A stretch of 6,294 nt of DNA from Trebonia sp. (lineage in GTDB: Bacteria; Actinomycetota; Actinomycetes; Streptosporangiales; Streptosporangiaceae), in the NCBI GenBank assembly GCA_030038035.1, contig JASHPP010000688.1, positions 1 through 6,294 on the forward strand, in the 5' to 3' direction. This document shows positions 1 to 5,783 of this stretch, piece after piece. The position numbers were made by a program, and so were the translations under genes. The notes under the pieces were generated by a model. It did no database searches, was not told the DNA's origin, and saw only the letters and a program-made list of their open reading frames with translations. Numbering within the stretch: position 1 is the stretch's first letter; each line of letters starts with the position of its first letter.

Positions 1-1042
1 CCGTGTAGTACTGGTTGTACTGCGCCGCCGTCGCCGGGATCGGGTTGCCCGCGGCGTCGGTGGTGGCGACCCCGCCTACGTTGTAGGCGCCGGAGCCCTG
101 GTAGCAGACGTCGTTGGCGTCGAGGGCGATGAACGCCACCGAGCCGACGCGGAACGTGTAGAAGCTGCCCCGGTACTGGGTCCCGTTGGACGGGACGTGG
201 TACCTGGCGTGGAACGCCGCGTACCCCTGCGGCCCGTTGTCGAGCTCGGCCTCGTGGTTGCCGATGGCCGGCATCCACGGCCGGTTGGCCGCCGAGCGCT
301 GCACGTTGAGGCCGAAGTCGCGCCACACCGTCGGCGCCGTCTGCGCGCCTGCCGCGGTCGTGGTGCCCCCCGTGCTCGTGATGGTCTCCTTGTCGGCGTA
401 CGCCAGGTCCCCGTTGAGCAGGTGGAACAGCGGGGCCAGGTTCTCCACCTCGCCGACCGCGTTGTAGGCGTTCCACTGCGACTCGCTATAGGTGGCCGAC
501 GCGACGGTGGAGCCGTCCGCGAGCGTGTAGGTGGCCCCCGCGCCAGGCGTGGCGAGGTCGCCGAAGCTGGTGAAGGCGAACGGGAAGCGGCCCTGCCCCG
601 CGGTCGTGAACCGGCTGGTGAACGTCACCGCCGGGGTGGCCGCGTCGCTGACCACGTACGTGTAGCTGGTCGCGGGCGACAGGCCGCTGACCGGCGCGTG
701 GTAGGCGTACACGGTTTCGCCGCTCAGCCCGTCGGTGTAGGTCCGGCGGAAGGCGCGGACGACGCGGCCGCGGCCGTACGGCCCCTGCACCAGGAGTTGC
801 GGCGCTACCTGCGGCGACTGGGACAGCCAGGACACCGTCATCTCGCTCGACGTGTCCTCGCCCCAGGTGAGGTGGATCTGCTCGGGCACGGTTCCCGACG
901 CCTGCGCGGCGGGGGTCGCCGCCGCGGCGGAGTAGCCGTCGGACAAGGCGACGGACGCGGCGACGGCGGCGACCCCGGCGCCGGCCGCAAGGACGAAATT
1001 GCGGCGGGTGAGGCCGCGCAAGGCACGTGAGTTCTCAGGCAT
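1..1042 (-). CDS. Tat-exported purple acid phosphatase-like metallophosphoesterase (N-terminal part, runs off left edge)
   Basis: The minus strand is open from ATG at 1042 to the window edge, giving 347 residues with the C-terminus missing. The N-terminus is a twin-arginine signal: TRRNFV at residues 12-17, then an Ala/Val-rich hydrophobic stretch to about 35 and an Ala-rich likely cleavage area near 40-46, so the enzyme is probably folded in the cytoplasm and exported. Residues about 52-147 look like the fibronectin-III-like N-terminal domain of purple acid phosphatases (PEQIHLTWG, SWLS, LSPATSYTYVV). The calcineurin-like catalytic domain follows, with metal-ligand motifs FGDL (D162), GDLAYAD (D212, Y215) and GNHE (N262, H263). 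The later His ligands would lie beyond the edge. The family hydrolyses phosphomonoesters or diesters at a dinuclear metal centre; the substrate cannot be read here. GGAAGG sits 8 nt before the ATG and supports this start; an ATG at 1049 is out of frame and stops after four codons. It is transcribed divergently from the small gene at 1247. Confidence 0.93.
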   Translation of the reverse strand, partial: MPENSRALRGLTRRNFVLAAGAGVAAVAASVALSDGYSAAAATPAAQASGTVPEQIHLTWGEDTSSEMTVSWLSQSPQVAPQLLVQGPYGRGRVVRAFRRTYTDGLSGETVYAYHAPVSGLSPATSYTYVVSDAATPAVTFTSRFTTAGQGRFPFAFTSFGDLATPGAGATYTLADGSTVASATYSESQWNAYNAVGEVENLAPLFHLLNGDLAYADKETITSTGGTTTAAGAQTAPTVWRDFGLNVQRSAANRPWMPAIGNHEAELDNGPQGYAAFHARYHVPSNGTQYRGSFYTFRVGSVAFIALDANDVCYQGSGAYNVGGVATTDAAGNPIPATAAQYNQYYT

Positions 1043-1085
1043 GGGCCATACCTTCCGCGTGCCAGATGAACGCCAGCTTGCCGCC

Positions 1086-1114
1086 ATTCGTCCGCAATCA
1101 AGCGAAAAGACCAA
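1086..1114 (-). promoter_or_regulatory. Possible promoter of the phosphatase gene
   Basis: Read on the minus strand, TTGGTC (plus-strand 1109-1114) and ACGAAT (1086-1091) are separated by exactly 17 nt, a sigma70-like layout. The -35 match is good and the -10 match is only partial. A start near 1079 would give a leader of about 37 nt before the ATG at 1042, which includes the GGAAGG ribosome binding site. This is an inference from spacing and weak consensus. The rest of 1043-1246 shows no gene; its only other visible structure is a 12-nt inverted repeat, GGGTA-GG-TACCC, at 1185-1196. Confidence 0.25.
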
Positions 1115-1235
1115 GAGTGTACGGGCACGCCACGGGCGGCCTGTACCGGCGCAGCGCTGGCCTTGTTCGGTGGCGCAGGCCGGGGGGTAGGTACCCAGGA
1201 CCAGCACTCACCAGCACCATCCACACCACTGGCAC

Positions 1236-1241
1236 AGGAGG
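1236..1241 (+). promoter_or_regulatory. Ribosome binding site of the 102-aa gene
   Basis: AGGAGG is fully complementary to the 16S anti-Shine-Dalgarno core and is spaced 5 nt from the ATG at 1247. It fixes the start of this small gene and is the strongest translation signal in the window. Confidence 0.8.
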
Positions 1242-1246
1242 CGCAG

Positions 1247-1555
1247 ATGAGCGTTGTGAGAACTAACCTCGACCACGTGACCAGGTACGAGCTCCACGAC
1301 GAGACGGGGCTGTCCTGCGTGCTGACCTACACCGCAGAGCCGGACCAGCCCGCGACCTGGATGATCCTGCTGCCCGGCCCCGGCGGCACCGAGGACCTGT
1401 ACGGCACCGAGCGGTTCGCCAGCCCGGACGCCGCGCAGCTTCAGGCCTGGCTCGCCTCCATCGTGGGCGATGACCGTGCCGCCGAGCTCGCCGACGCCGT
1501 CGAGGCCGCGCCGCCGCCGCCGGCCGCCTGGCGGCCGCGCAACAGCGTCGGCTGA
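1247..1555 (+). CDS. Hypothetical protein, 102 aa
   Basis: This reads from ATG at 1247 to TGA at 1553-1555. The start is chosen because a perfect AGGAGG (1236-1241) lies 5 nt upstream. An in-frame upstream TTG at 1163 would add 28 low-complexity residues and has no such site. The product is small, acidic and soluble, with no signal peptide or membrane segment. Residues about 10-75 alternate short polar and hydrophobic stretches (TRYELHDE, SCVLTYTAE, TWMILLPG), suggesting a compact beta-rich fold. A helix-like, Ala-rich part follows (AQLQAWLASIVGDDRAAELAD), then a Pro-rich tail with APPPPAAW. I do not recognise the family. G/C-rich third positions and the strong ribosome binding site support a real gene. 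It diverges from the phosphatase and converges on cobD, so it is probably monocistronic. Confidence 0.75.
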   Translation: MSVVRTNLDHVTRYELHDETGLSCVLTYTAEPDQPATWMILLPGPGGTEDLYGTERFASPDAAQLQAWLASIVGDDRAAELADAVEAAPPPPAAWRPRNSVG

Positions 1556-1576
1556 ATTCCTGTCGGCACAGAATTT
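1554..1576. terminator. Small hairpin after the 102-aa gene, possible weak terminator
   Basis: CTGT (1560-1563) pairs with ACAG (1568-1571) around a CGGC loop. Beyond a one-base bulge (C1559), four A-T pairs and a terminal G-T wobble extend the stem over 1554-1558 and 1572-1576. It overlaps the stop codon of the upstream gene and lies between convergent genes, where a terminator is expected. The stem is AT-rich and weak and has no clear U-tract, so the role is uncertain. Confidence 0.3.
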
Positions 1577-1577
1577 C

Positions 1578-1626
1578 CTCTTGGCGCAGGCCAGCCGGCT
1601 TGCTCTTGGCGCAGGCCAGCCGGCTT
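1578..1626. repeat. Perfect 24-nt tandem direct repeat (two copies, 25-nt period)
   Basis: Copy 1 is 1578-1601 and copy 2 is 1603-1626; they are identical over 24 nt and separated by one G. Each copy starts CTCTTGGCGC and ends with the self-complementary octamer AGCCGGCT plus T. The two octamers (1593-1600 and 1618-1625) could pair with each other to form an 8-bp stem with a 17-nt loop, followed by TTTCCC. The repeat lies wholly within the gap between the convergent 102-aa gene and cobD, 11 nt beyond the cobD stop. It may be a local slippage duplication or part of a bidirectional terminator. Confidence 0.85.
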
Positions 1627-1636
1627 TCCCTGATTG

Positions 1637-2587
1637 TCAGGCTCGCGCGGCGGCGATCGCGGCGCAGCACAGCGCCGCCGCTGCCGTGACCGCGCGGCTC
1701 AGCCGCGCGGCGCGGGCGATGTCGTCCACCTGCGGCGCGCGCCCGCGACCGCCGAGGACGGGGCGGTCCTCGGCATGCGACCCGTAGTCGTTGCGTCCCC
1801 CGAGGCGCACGCCAAGCGCGCCTGCGAAGGCCGCCTCGGGCACCCCCGAGTTCGGGCTCGGGTGGCGGCGCCCGTCCGCGCGGGCGACAGAAAGCGCCGC
1901 ACGCCGTCTGCCGCCTGCCGCGGGAGCGACCGCGGCGGTGAGCGCGGCGGTCAGCCGGGCGGGCAGGTAGTTGGCGACGTCGTCGGCCCGCGCGGACGCC
2001 CAGCCGAAGTTCTCATACCGCGGGCTGTGGTGCCCCACCATCGCGTCCAGCGTGTTGACCGCCCGGTAGGCCAGCAGGCCAGGCAGCCCCGCGACCGCGC
2101 CCCACAGCAGCGGCGCGACCACCGCGTCGGAGGTGTTCTCGGCCACCGACTCGATCGCGGCCCTGGCGATCTCCGCCTCGTCGAGGAAGTCCGTCCGGCG
2201 GCCGACGAGGTGGGTGAGCTGGCGGCGGGCCGCGGGCAGGTCGCCTTGCCGCAGGTGCGCGGCGACCGCATCGGCTTCGGCCGACAGTGACCGGGAGCCG
2301 ACCACCGCCCAGGTGCCGGCGGCCGTGACCGTCGCCAGCCAGGCCGCGGGCAGGTTGCGCGGCAGCAGGCCGAGCAGCACGGGCACCGCGATGAGCAGCG
2401 CGGCGTAACCGGCCCCGGCGGCGCGGTCATCACGCCACATCCGGGCTTCCAGCCTGCCGGCGGCGGCGCCGAACACGGCGACCGGGTGGCCGCGGCGCGG
2501 GTCCCCGGCTATCTGGTCGAGCGCCACGCCGGCCAGCAGCCCGAGGGCTGTCGCGCGGGCGCGGCGCTGGCGGAGGCGGGCGGGCAC
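1637..2587 (-). CDS. cobD: Adenosylcobinamide-phosphate synthase, CobD/CbiB family
   Basis: This is a 316-residue integral membrane enzyme of cobalamin synthesis. It joins (R)-1-amino-2-propanol phosphate, or aminopropanol, to adenosylcobyric acid by an amide bond, giving adenosylcobinamide (phosphate). Conserved blocks appear in family order: GDPRRGHPV (28-36), SVAENTSDAVVAPL (147-160), YRAVNTLDAMVGH (174-186), NYLPARL (206-212), DGRRHPSPNSG (238-248) and EAAFAGALGVRLGG (251-264). Hydrophobic segments near 60-75, 82-97, 155-173, 211-226 and 298-314 fit membrane spans. The length is normal and the gene looks intact. The start is GTG at 2587; no in-frame ATG, GTG or TTG was found in the stretch just upstream. 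No Shine-Dalgarno is visible. The first 12 residues are Arg-rich, as expected for a positive-inside N-terminus. It diverges from the PLP enzyme at 2652, which probably supplies its amino-alcohol substrate. In some naming schemes this gene is cbiB. Confidence 0.93.
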   Translation of the reverse strand: MPARLRQRRARATALGLLAGVALDQIAGDPRRGHPVAVFGAAAGRLEARMWRDDRAAGAGYAALLIAVPVLLGLLPRNLPAAWLATVTAAGTWAVVGSRSLSAEADAVAAHLRQGDLPAARRQLTHLVGRRTDFLDEAEIARAAIESVAENTSDAVVAPLLWGAVAGLPGLLAYRAVNTLDAMVGHHSPRYENFGWASARADDVANYLPARLTAALTAAVAPAAGGRRRAALSVARADGRRHPSPNSGVPEAAFAGALGVRLGGRNDYGSHAEDRPVLGGRGRAPQVDDIARAARLSRAVTAAAALCCAAIAAARA

Positions 2588-2594
2588 GCGGTCA

Positions 2595-2600
2595 AGACTA
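2595..2600 (-). promoter_or_regulatory. Possible -10 element giving a leaderless cobD transcript
   Basis: On the minus strand TAGTCT fits the actinobacterial TANNNT -10 pattern and ends 7 nt before the GTG start of cobD. Transcription would then begin at or next to the start codon. The absence of any Shine-Dalgarno before this GTG agrees with leaderless translation. No good -35 is seen. Confidence 0.3.
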
Positions 2601-2604
2601 GAGG

Positions 2605-2613
2605 TGGCATAGT
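2605..2613 (+). promoter_or_regulatory. Possible extended -10 promoter of the CobC-like gene
   Basis: TGG followed by CATAGT (2608-2613) resembles an extended -10 element, with four of six matches to TATAAT plus the upstream TGN. A start near 2619 would leave a leader of about 33 nt before the TTG at 2652. No -35 is recognisable. The element shares the 64-bp divergent gap with the cobD signals. There is no room for a cobalamin riboswitch on either side of this gap. Confidence 0.25.
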
Positions 2614-2651
2614 GGGCACGTGCAGCTGCCGCCCGCCGAACGGTCCCGCGG

Positions 2652-3674
2652 TTGAGTTTCGACCTGGGTCACCACGGTGACGCTGACCTCGTTCCCGGCC
2701 TTGTCGACCTCGCGGTCAACGTGCGGGCGGGCGGGACGCCGGGCTGGCTGGCGGCACGCATTCGGGACACCGACCTCGCGGCGTACCCGGACCAGCGGGA
2801 GGCGGTCGCCGCGGTGGCGGCCCGGCACGGCCGTGCTCAGGACGAGGTTCTGCTGACCGCGGGCGCGGCCGAGGCCTTCGTGCTGCTGGCACGGGCGCTG
2901 CGGCCCGGGCACGCGGTCGTCGTCCACCCGCAGTTCACCGAGCCTGAGGCGGCGCTGCGCGCGGCCGGGCACCGGGTTGACCGGGTCATCCTGCCGTTCC
3001 CTTTCACCTTCGACCCGGCGCTCGTGCCCGCGGACGCGGACCTCGTCTTCATCGGCAACCCGACCAATCCAACCTCGGTCGCTCATCCCCGCCCGGCCGT
3101 GCTCGCGCTCATCAGGCCGGGGAGGATCGTCGTAGTCGACGAGGCGTTCGCCGACTGCCTGCCGGGAGAGCGCGAATCGGCGGCGGGCCACGCCGACCTC
3201 AGCGGGCTCGTCGTCGTCCGCAGTCTCACCAAGACTTGGGGGCTTGCCGGGCTCCGGGCCGGCTACCTGCTCGCCGCCCCTGGCATCATCGGCCGGCTGA
3301 GGGCCGGGCAGCCGCCGTGGCCCGTCTCCACGCCGGCCCTGGCGGCCTGCGCCGCCACCGCGTCGGGGCGTGCGCTGCGGGAGGCCGGGCGGTGGGCAGG
3401 CGAGCTCTCGGCGCAGCGCGCGCACTTGCTGCGCCGCCTCGACGCCGTCGCGGGGATGCGGGTCGTGCCGGACGCCGAGGCGTCGTTCGTCCTGCTCGAC
3501 ACCGGGATCGAGGACATCCGCGCCCGGCTGCTCCGCCGGGGTTTCGCGGTCAGGCGCGGCGAGACGTTCCCCGGGCTGCGCCCGGGCTGGATCCGCGTCG
3601 CGGTCCGCGACGCGGTGACATCCGACCAGTTCACGGCGGCGCTGGCGGACGCGTCGTCCGCTGGGCATGCGTGA
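2652..3674 (+). CDS. cobC: PLP-dependent class I/II aminotransferase fold, CobC-like threonine-phosphate decarboxylase
   Basis: This is a 340-residue fold-type I PLP enzyme. Family features in order: N-terminal HHGD (7-10) and GLVDLAVNVR (16-25); TAGAAEAF (69-76) for cofactor phosphate; NPTNPT (136-141), with the Asn that hydrogen-bonds the PLP oxygen; VVDEAFAD (161-168), with D163 facing the pyridine nitrogen; SLTK with K194 as the Schiff-base lysine; and a C-terminal GWIRVAV with R315 as the substrate-carboxylate arginine. The HHGD start and close linkage to cobD point to the L-threonine-O-3-phosphate decarboxylase branch (called CobC in actinobacteria and CobD in Salmonella), which makes aminopropanol phosphate for the nucleotide loop. 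Histidinol-phosphate aminotransferase is the closest alternative, disfavoured by context. The start is TTG at 2652: an in-frame TAG at 2610 closes the frame upstream, no ATG or GTG lies between, and the next GTG would delete the conserved N-terminus. No clear ribosome binding site is present. It converges with tetR, 19 bp apart. Confidence 0.85.
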   Translation: MSFDLGHHGDADLVPGLVDLAVNVRAGGTPGWLAARIRDTDLAAYPDQREAVAAVAARHGRAQDEVLLTAGAAEAFVLLARALRPGHAVVVHPQFTEPEAALRAAGHRVDRVILPFPFTFDPALVPADADLVFIGNPTNPTSVAHPRPAVLALIRPGRIVVVDEAFADCLPGERESAAGHADLSGLVVVRSLTKTWGLAGLRAGYLLAAPGIIGRLRAGQPPWPVSTPALAACAATASGRALREAGRWAGELSAQRAHLLRRLDAVAGMRVVPDAEASFVLLDTGIEDIRARLLRRGFAVRRGETFPGLRPGWIRVAVRDAVTSDQFTAALADASSAGHA

Positions 3675-3693
3675 TCGCGCGGGCCGGCGGCCG

Positions 3694-4368
3694 TTAGCCC
3701 GCAGGCGGCGCGCCCGGCCCGGCATGGGGGGCGAGGATGCGGATCGTCACGTCGGTCGCGACGTCGATGATGGCGGACAGGTCCTCGCCGTCCTCGACGG
3801 TGCTGGCGATCAGCTCCTTGAGGCCGCCGAGCAGCATGACGGTCTCCTGCGGGGCGAGCGGGGTCACCCCGGCACTGACCAGTTCTGGGCTCTCGGCGAG
3901 GGTGCGGATAAGGCCGGCGAAGGCCGCCATCGTCCGGCGCAGGAGCGGGCGGGCGGCGCCTCCCAGGGAAGGGACGACGCGGATCCAGCACAGCCGCACG
4001 CCCGGGTCGTCCTGCACGCCGGCGACCCACGACTCGATCGCCTGGCGCACCTGCGCCTGCCAGGGAGCGCGGGGGTCCACGGCGGCCGCGATGCGCGCCA
4101 CAGCCTGGCTGGTCTCTTCCTGCAGGAGCGCTATCAGGCAGTCCTGCTTGCCGGCGAAGTGCTCGTAGAAGGTGCGCCGCGACGTCCGGGCGTGGCGGAC
4201 CACGTCGGCGACGGTGATCTCGGCGTACGAGCGCTCCCGCAACGCGGCGGCCAGGCCGGCCAGCAGCCGCTCGCGGTGTTCCGCGGTGGCCTTGCCCGGC
4301 TCGGCGGCACTCGTCTCGATCACGGCTCCCAGGTGCGCGGACAGGACTTGCACATCGTTGGTACGCAC
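3694..4368 (-). CDS. TetR/AcrR-family transcriptional regulator
   Basis: This 224-residue regulator ends in TAA at 3694-3696. The DNA-binding domain covers about residues 28-80; the helix-turn-helix lies in ITVADVVRHARTSRRTFYEHF (51-71), ending in the signature TFYEHF followed by GKQDCL. The rest is a helical ligand-binding and dimerisation domain with no recognisable subfamily motif, so the inducer is unknown. GTG at 4368 gives the longest product. A GTG at codon 6 (4353) is also possible, and neither has a clear Shine-Dalgarno. The first 27 residues are not part of the conserved domain. It diverges from the P450 gene across 56 bp, the usual arrangement for a TetR repressor controlling its neighbour and itself. 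A 6-4-6 inverted repeat overlaps its own start codon. Repression of the P450 operon is inferred from this layout. Confidence 0.92.
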   Translation of the reverse strand: MRTNDVQVLSAHLGAVIETSAAEPGKATAEHRERLLAGLAAALRERSYAEITVADVVRHARTSRRTFYEHFAGKQDCLIALLQEETSQAVARIAAAVDPRAPWQAQVRQAIESWVAGVQDDPGVRLCWIRVVPSLGGAARPLLRRTMAAFAGLIRTLAESPELVSAGVTPLAPQETVMLLGGLKELIASTVEDGEDLSAIIDVATDVTIRILAPHAGPGAPPAG

Positions 4369-4387
4369 ACGTACCGTACCGGATAGC
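4358..4387 (+). promoter_or_regulatory. Possible P450 promoter
   Basis: TTGGTA (4358-4363) and GATAGC (4382-4387) are spaced 18 nt on the plus strand and loosely resemble -35 and -10 boxes. Transcription would start near 4394, inside the palindrome at 4393-4402. The -10 match is poor, so this is tentative. Confidence 0.22.
4360..4375. promoter_or_regulatory. Inverted repeat overlapping the tetR start, candidate operator 1
   Basis: GGTACG (4360-4365), a 4-nt spacer and CGTACC (4370-4375) form a perfect 6-4-6 inverted repeat, immediately followed by another CGTACC half-site (4375-4380). It covers the tetR GTG codon. The size and symmetry suit a TetR dimer, and the position suits autoregulation. 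The assignment to this TetR is inferred. Confidence 0.5.
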
Positions 4388-4392
4388 AGGTT

Positions 4393-4402
4393 AACGTACG
4401 TT
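4393..4402. promoter_or_regulatory. Perfect palindrome between tetR and P450, candidate operator 2
   Basis: AACGTACGTT is a perfect 10-bp palindrome centred exactly 30 bp from the centre of the 4360-4375 inverted repeat, close to three helical turns. It shares the core GTAC with that repeat. It lies 22 bp before the P450 start, where a bound repressor could block transcription of the P450 operon. Confidence 0.5.
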
Positions 4403-4414
4403 CATCGCTGCCGC

Positions 4415-4419
4415 GGGAG
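4415..4419 (+). promoter_or_regulatory. Ribosome binding site of the P450 gene
   Basis: GGGAG is spaced 5 nt from the ATG at 4425 and decides this start over later in-frame ATG codons such as the one at residue 45. Confidence 0.55.
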
Positions 4420-4424
4420 ACGCC

Positions 4425-5783
4425 ATGGCCGCCGACTCGCTGACCGCCCCCGCTGTTGACGCTCCAGGCGGCCGGGACAGGCACGGTCCGGGCTGGGGGG
4501 AGGAGGCGCGTTCTGCCGTCTACTGGGGACTGGCCTACGGCCTGCCCCAGCTAGTGATGAGCGCGGCAGCCCGGCGCGGTGACCTGCAGGGCCGCCTGAT
4601 GCTGACGCCCCCGTCGGACGGTCGGGTGTGGGAACTGCTCGCCGAGGCCCGCGCCCGCGGGCCGATGCTCCGGTCGCGGGTGTCCTACCTCACGGTCGAC
4701 CACGCGGCGGTCAGGGAGATCCTGTCCAGCCCGGACTTCCGGTCCGGCATGCCGGCCCGCGCCGACAGCCCGCTTGGGCGGCTGCTCAACTGGACGGTTC
4801 CCCGCGTGCAGCACCCCCTCGAGCCGCCGTCGCTGCTGGTGACCGAGCCGCCAGACCACACGCGGTACCGCAAGCTGGTCACCCGGGTCTTCACGGTACG
4901 AGCGGTGGAGCGGCTGCGGGTGCGGACGGAGGCGATCGCCCATGAGCTGCTGGACGGGCTGGACCCGGCGGCGCCGGTCGACCTGATCTCGTCCTACTGC
5001 GCGCAGCTTCCCGTCACGGTTATCAGCGAGATCCTCGGCGTGCCCGCCGGACAGCGGGACCTGGTGCTGGAACTGGGCACGCGGGCGGCGCCCAGCCTCG
5101 ACTTCGGGCTCGGCTGGCGGCAGTTCCGCACGGTCACGGCCGCGCTGCGCGACTTCGCCCAATGGCTGGGGACCCACGTCGAGCAGCTGCGCCGCCACCC
5201 GGGCGAGGACCTGCTCAGCCAGCTGATCGAGGCAAGGGATGAGGAGGGCGCGCTGGACGACCGCGAGCTCAAGGCGACCGCGGGGCTGGTGCTTGCGGCC
5301 GGTTTCGAGACCACGGTCAACCTGCTCGGGAACGCGATCGCGCTGCTTGACCGGCATCCAGGCCAGCGCGACCTGCTGCGCGGGCAGAGCGCGCTGTGGC
5401 CCAACGCGGTGGACGAGGCGCTGCGAGTTGACCCTCCGGTGCTGCTGACCGCGCGTATCAGCACCCGCACGACGTCGGTGGCCGGCGTGGCGGTGCCCGA
5501 GGGCACGCAGGTGGTGGCCGTCTTGGCCGGCGCGAACCGCGACCCGAACGTGTTCGCGCATCCCGAGCGGTTCGACGTGGCCCGCGAAAACGCCAGGGAC
5601 CACGTCTCATTTTCCGGCGGTCGCCACTACTGCCTCGGCGCCTCGCTGGCGCGGATGGAAGGCGAGGTGGGCCTGCGCGCCCTCGCCGAGCGTTTCCCCG
5701 AGCTGCGGCTCCTGCCCGGCGCCCGGCGACGCCCGACCAGGATCCTGCGGGGATACGACAGCCTGCCGGCCCGCCTGCGCTGA
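4425..5783 (+). CDS. Cytochrome P450, CYP140-like
   Basis: This complete 452-residue soluble bacterial P450 should be a haem-thiolate monooxygenase that takes electrons from a ferredoxin and reductase not encoded here. Landmarks: C-helix region EPPDHTRYR (141-149); I-helix oxygen-activation motif AGFETT (292-297), with E295-T296 as the acid-alcohol pair; K-helix ExxR as EALR (E331, R334); and haem loop FSGGRHYCLG with the cysteine ligand C403. The text resembles, from memory, mycobacterial CYP140: an N-terminal RRGDLQ...L segment (51-60), SYLTVDH (87-93), EPPSLL (133-138), LPVTVISEILGVP, APSLDFG..WRQ, GLVLAAGFETTVNLLGN and a C-terminal RILRGYDSLP. Naming at family level needs an identity measurement. 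The substrate is unknown. The ATG has GGGAG (4415-4419) 5 nt upstream. The first 25 residues are a poorly conserved extension. It diverges from tetR and is followed directly by an aldolase-domain gene, probably co-transcribed. Confidence 0.95.
   Translation: MAADSLTAPAVDAPGGRDRHGPGWGEEARSAVYWGLAYGLPQLVMSAAARRGDLQGRLMLTPPSDGRVWELLAEARARGPMLRSRVSYLTVDHAAVREILSSPDFRSGMPARADSPLGRLLNWTVPRVQHPLEPPSLLVTEPPDHTRYRKLVTRVFTVRAVERLRVRTEAIAHELLDGLDPAAPVDLISSYCAQLPVTVISEILGVPAGQRDLVLELGTRAAPSLDFGLGWRQFRTVTAALRDFAQWLGTHVEQLRRHPGEDLLSQLIEARDEEGALDDRELKATAGLVLAAGFETTVNLLGNAIALLDRHPGQRDLLRGQSALWPNAVDEALRVDPPVLLTARISTRTTSVAGVAVPEGTQVVAVLAGANRDPNVFAHPERFDVARENARDHVSFSGGRHYCLGASLARMEGEVGLRALAERFPELRLLPGARRRPTRILRGYDSLPARLR

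Noticed and set aside
197..1030. Plus-strand 277-residue open frame across the phosphatase region
   Set aside because: It is antisense to the phosphatase, is composed of Arg/Gly/Val-rich low-complexity protein and has no domain. The minus-strand product has clear Tat and metal-binding motifs.
1185..1196. GGGTA-GG-TACCC inverted repeat as an operator
   Set aside because: It is a single short, G-rich repeat with no partner site and no regulator next to it, too weak to call.
1634..2290. Plus-strand 218-residue open frame opposite cobD
   Set aside because: It has low-complexity Arg/Gly-rich composition and lies wholly antisense to conserved CobD motifs.
2588..2651. Cobalamin riboswitch upstream of the cob genes
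   Set aside because: The gap is 64 bp, far too short for the roughly 200-nt element, and no B12-box-like sequence is visible.
3680..3701. Possible terminator between the convergent CobC-like gene and tetR
   Set aside because: CGGGC and GCCCG can pair, but the stem is only 5 bp with a 12-nt loop and no U-tract, as expected by chance at this GC content.
2598..3725. Minus-strand 375-residue open frame opposite the CobC-like gene
   Set aside because: It is an Arg/Pro-rich shadow typical of high-GC antisense frames, with no family motif. The plus strand encodes an intact PLP enzyme.
4551..5603. Minus-strand 350-residue open frame opposite the P450
   Set aside because: It is an antisense shadow; the plus strand carries every P450 signature in order.
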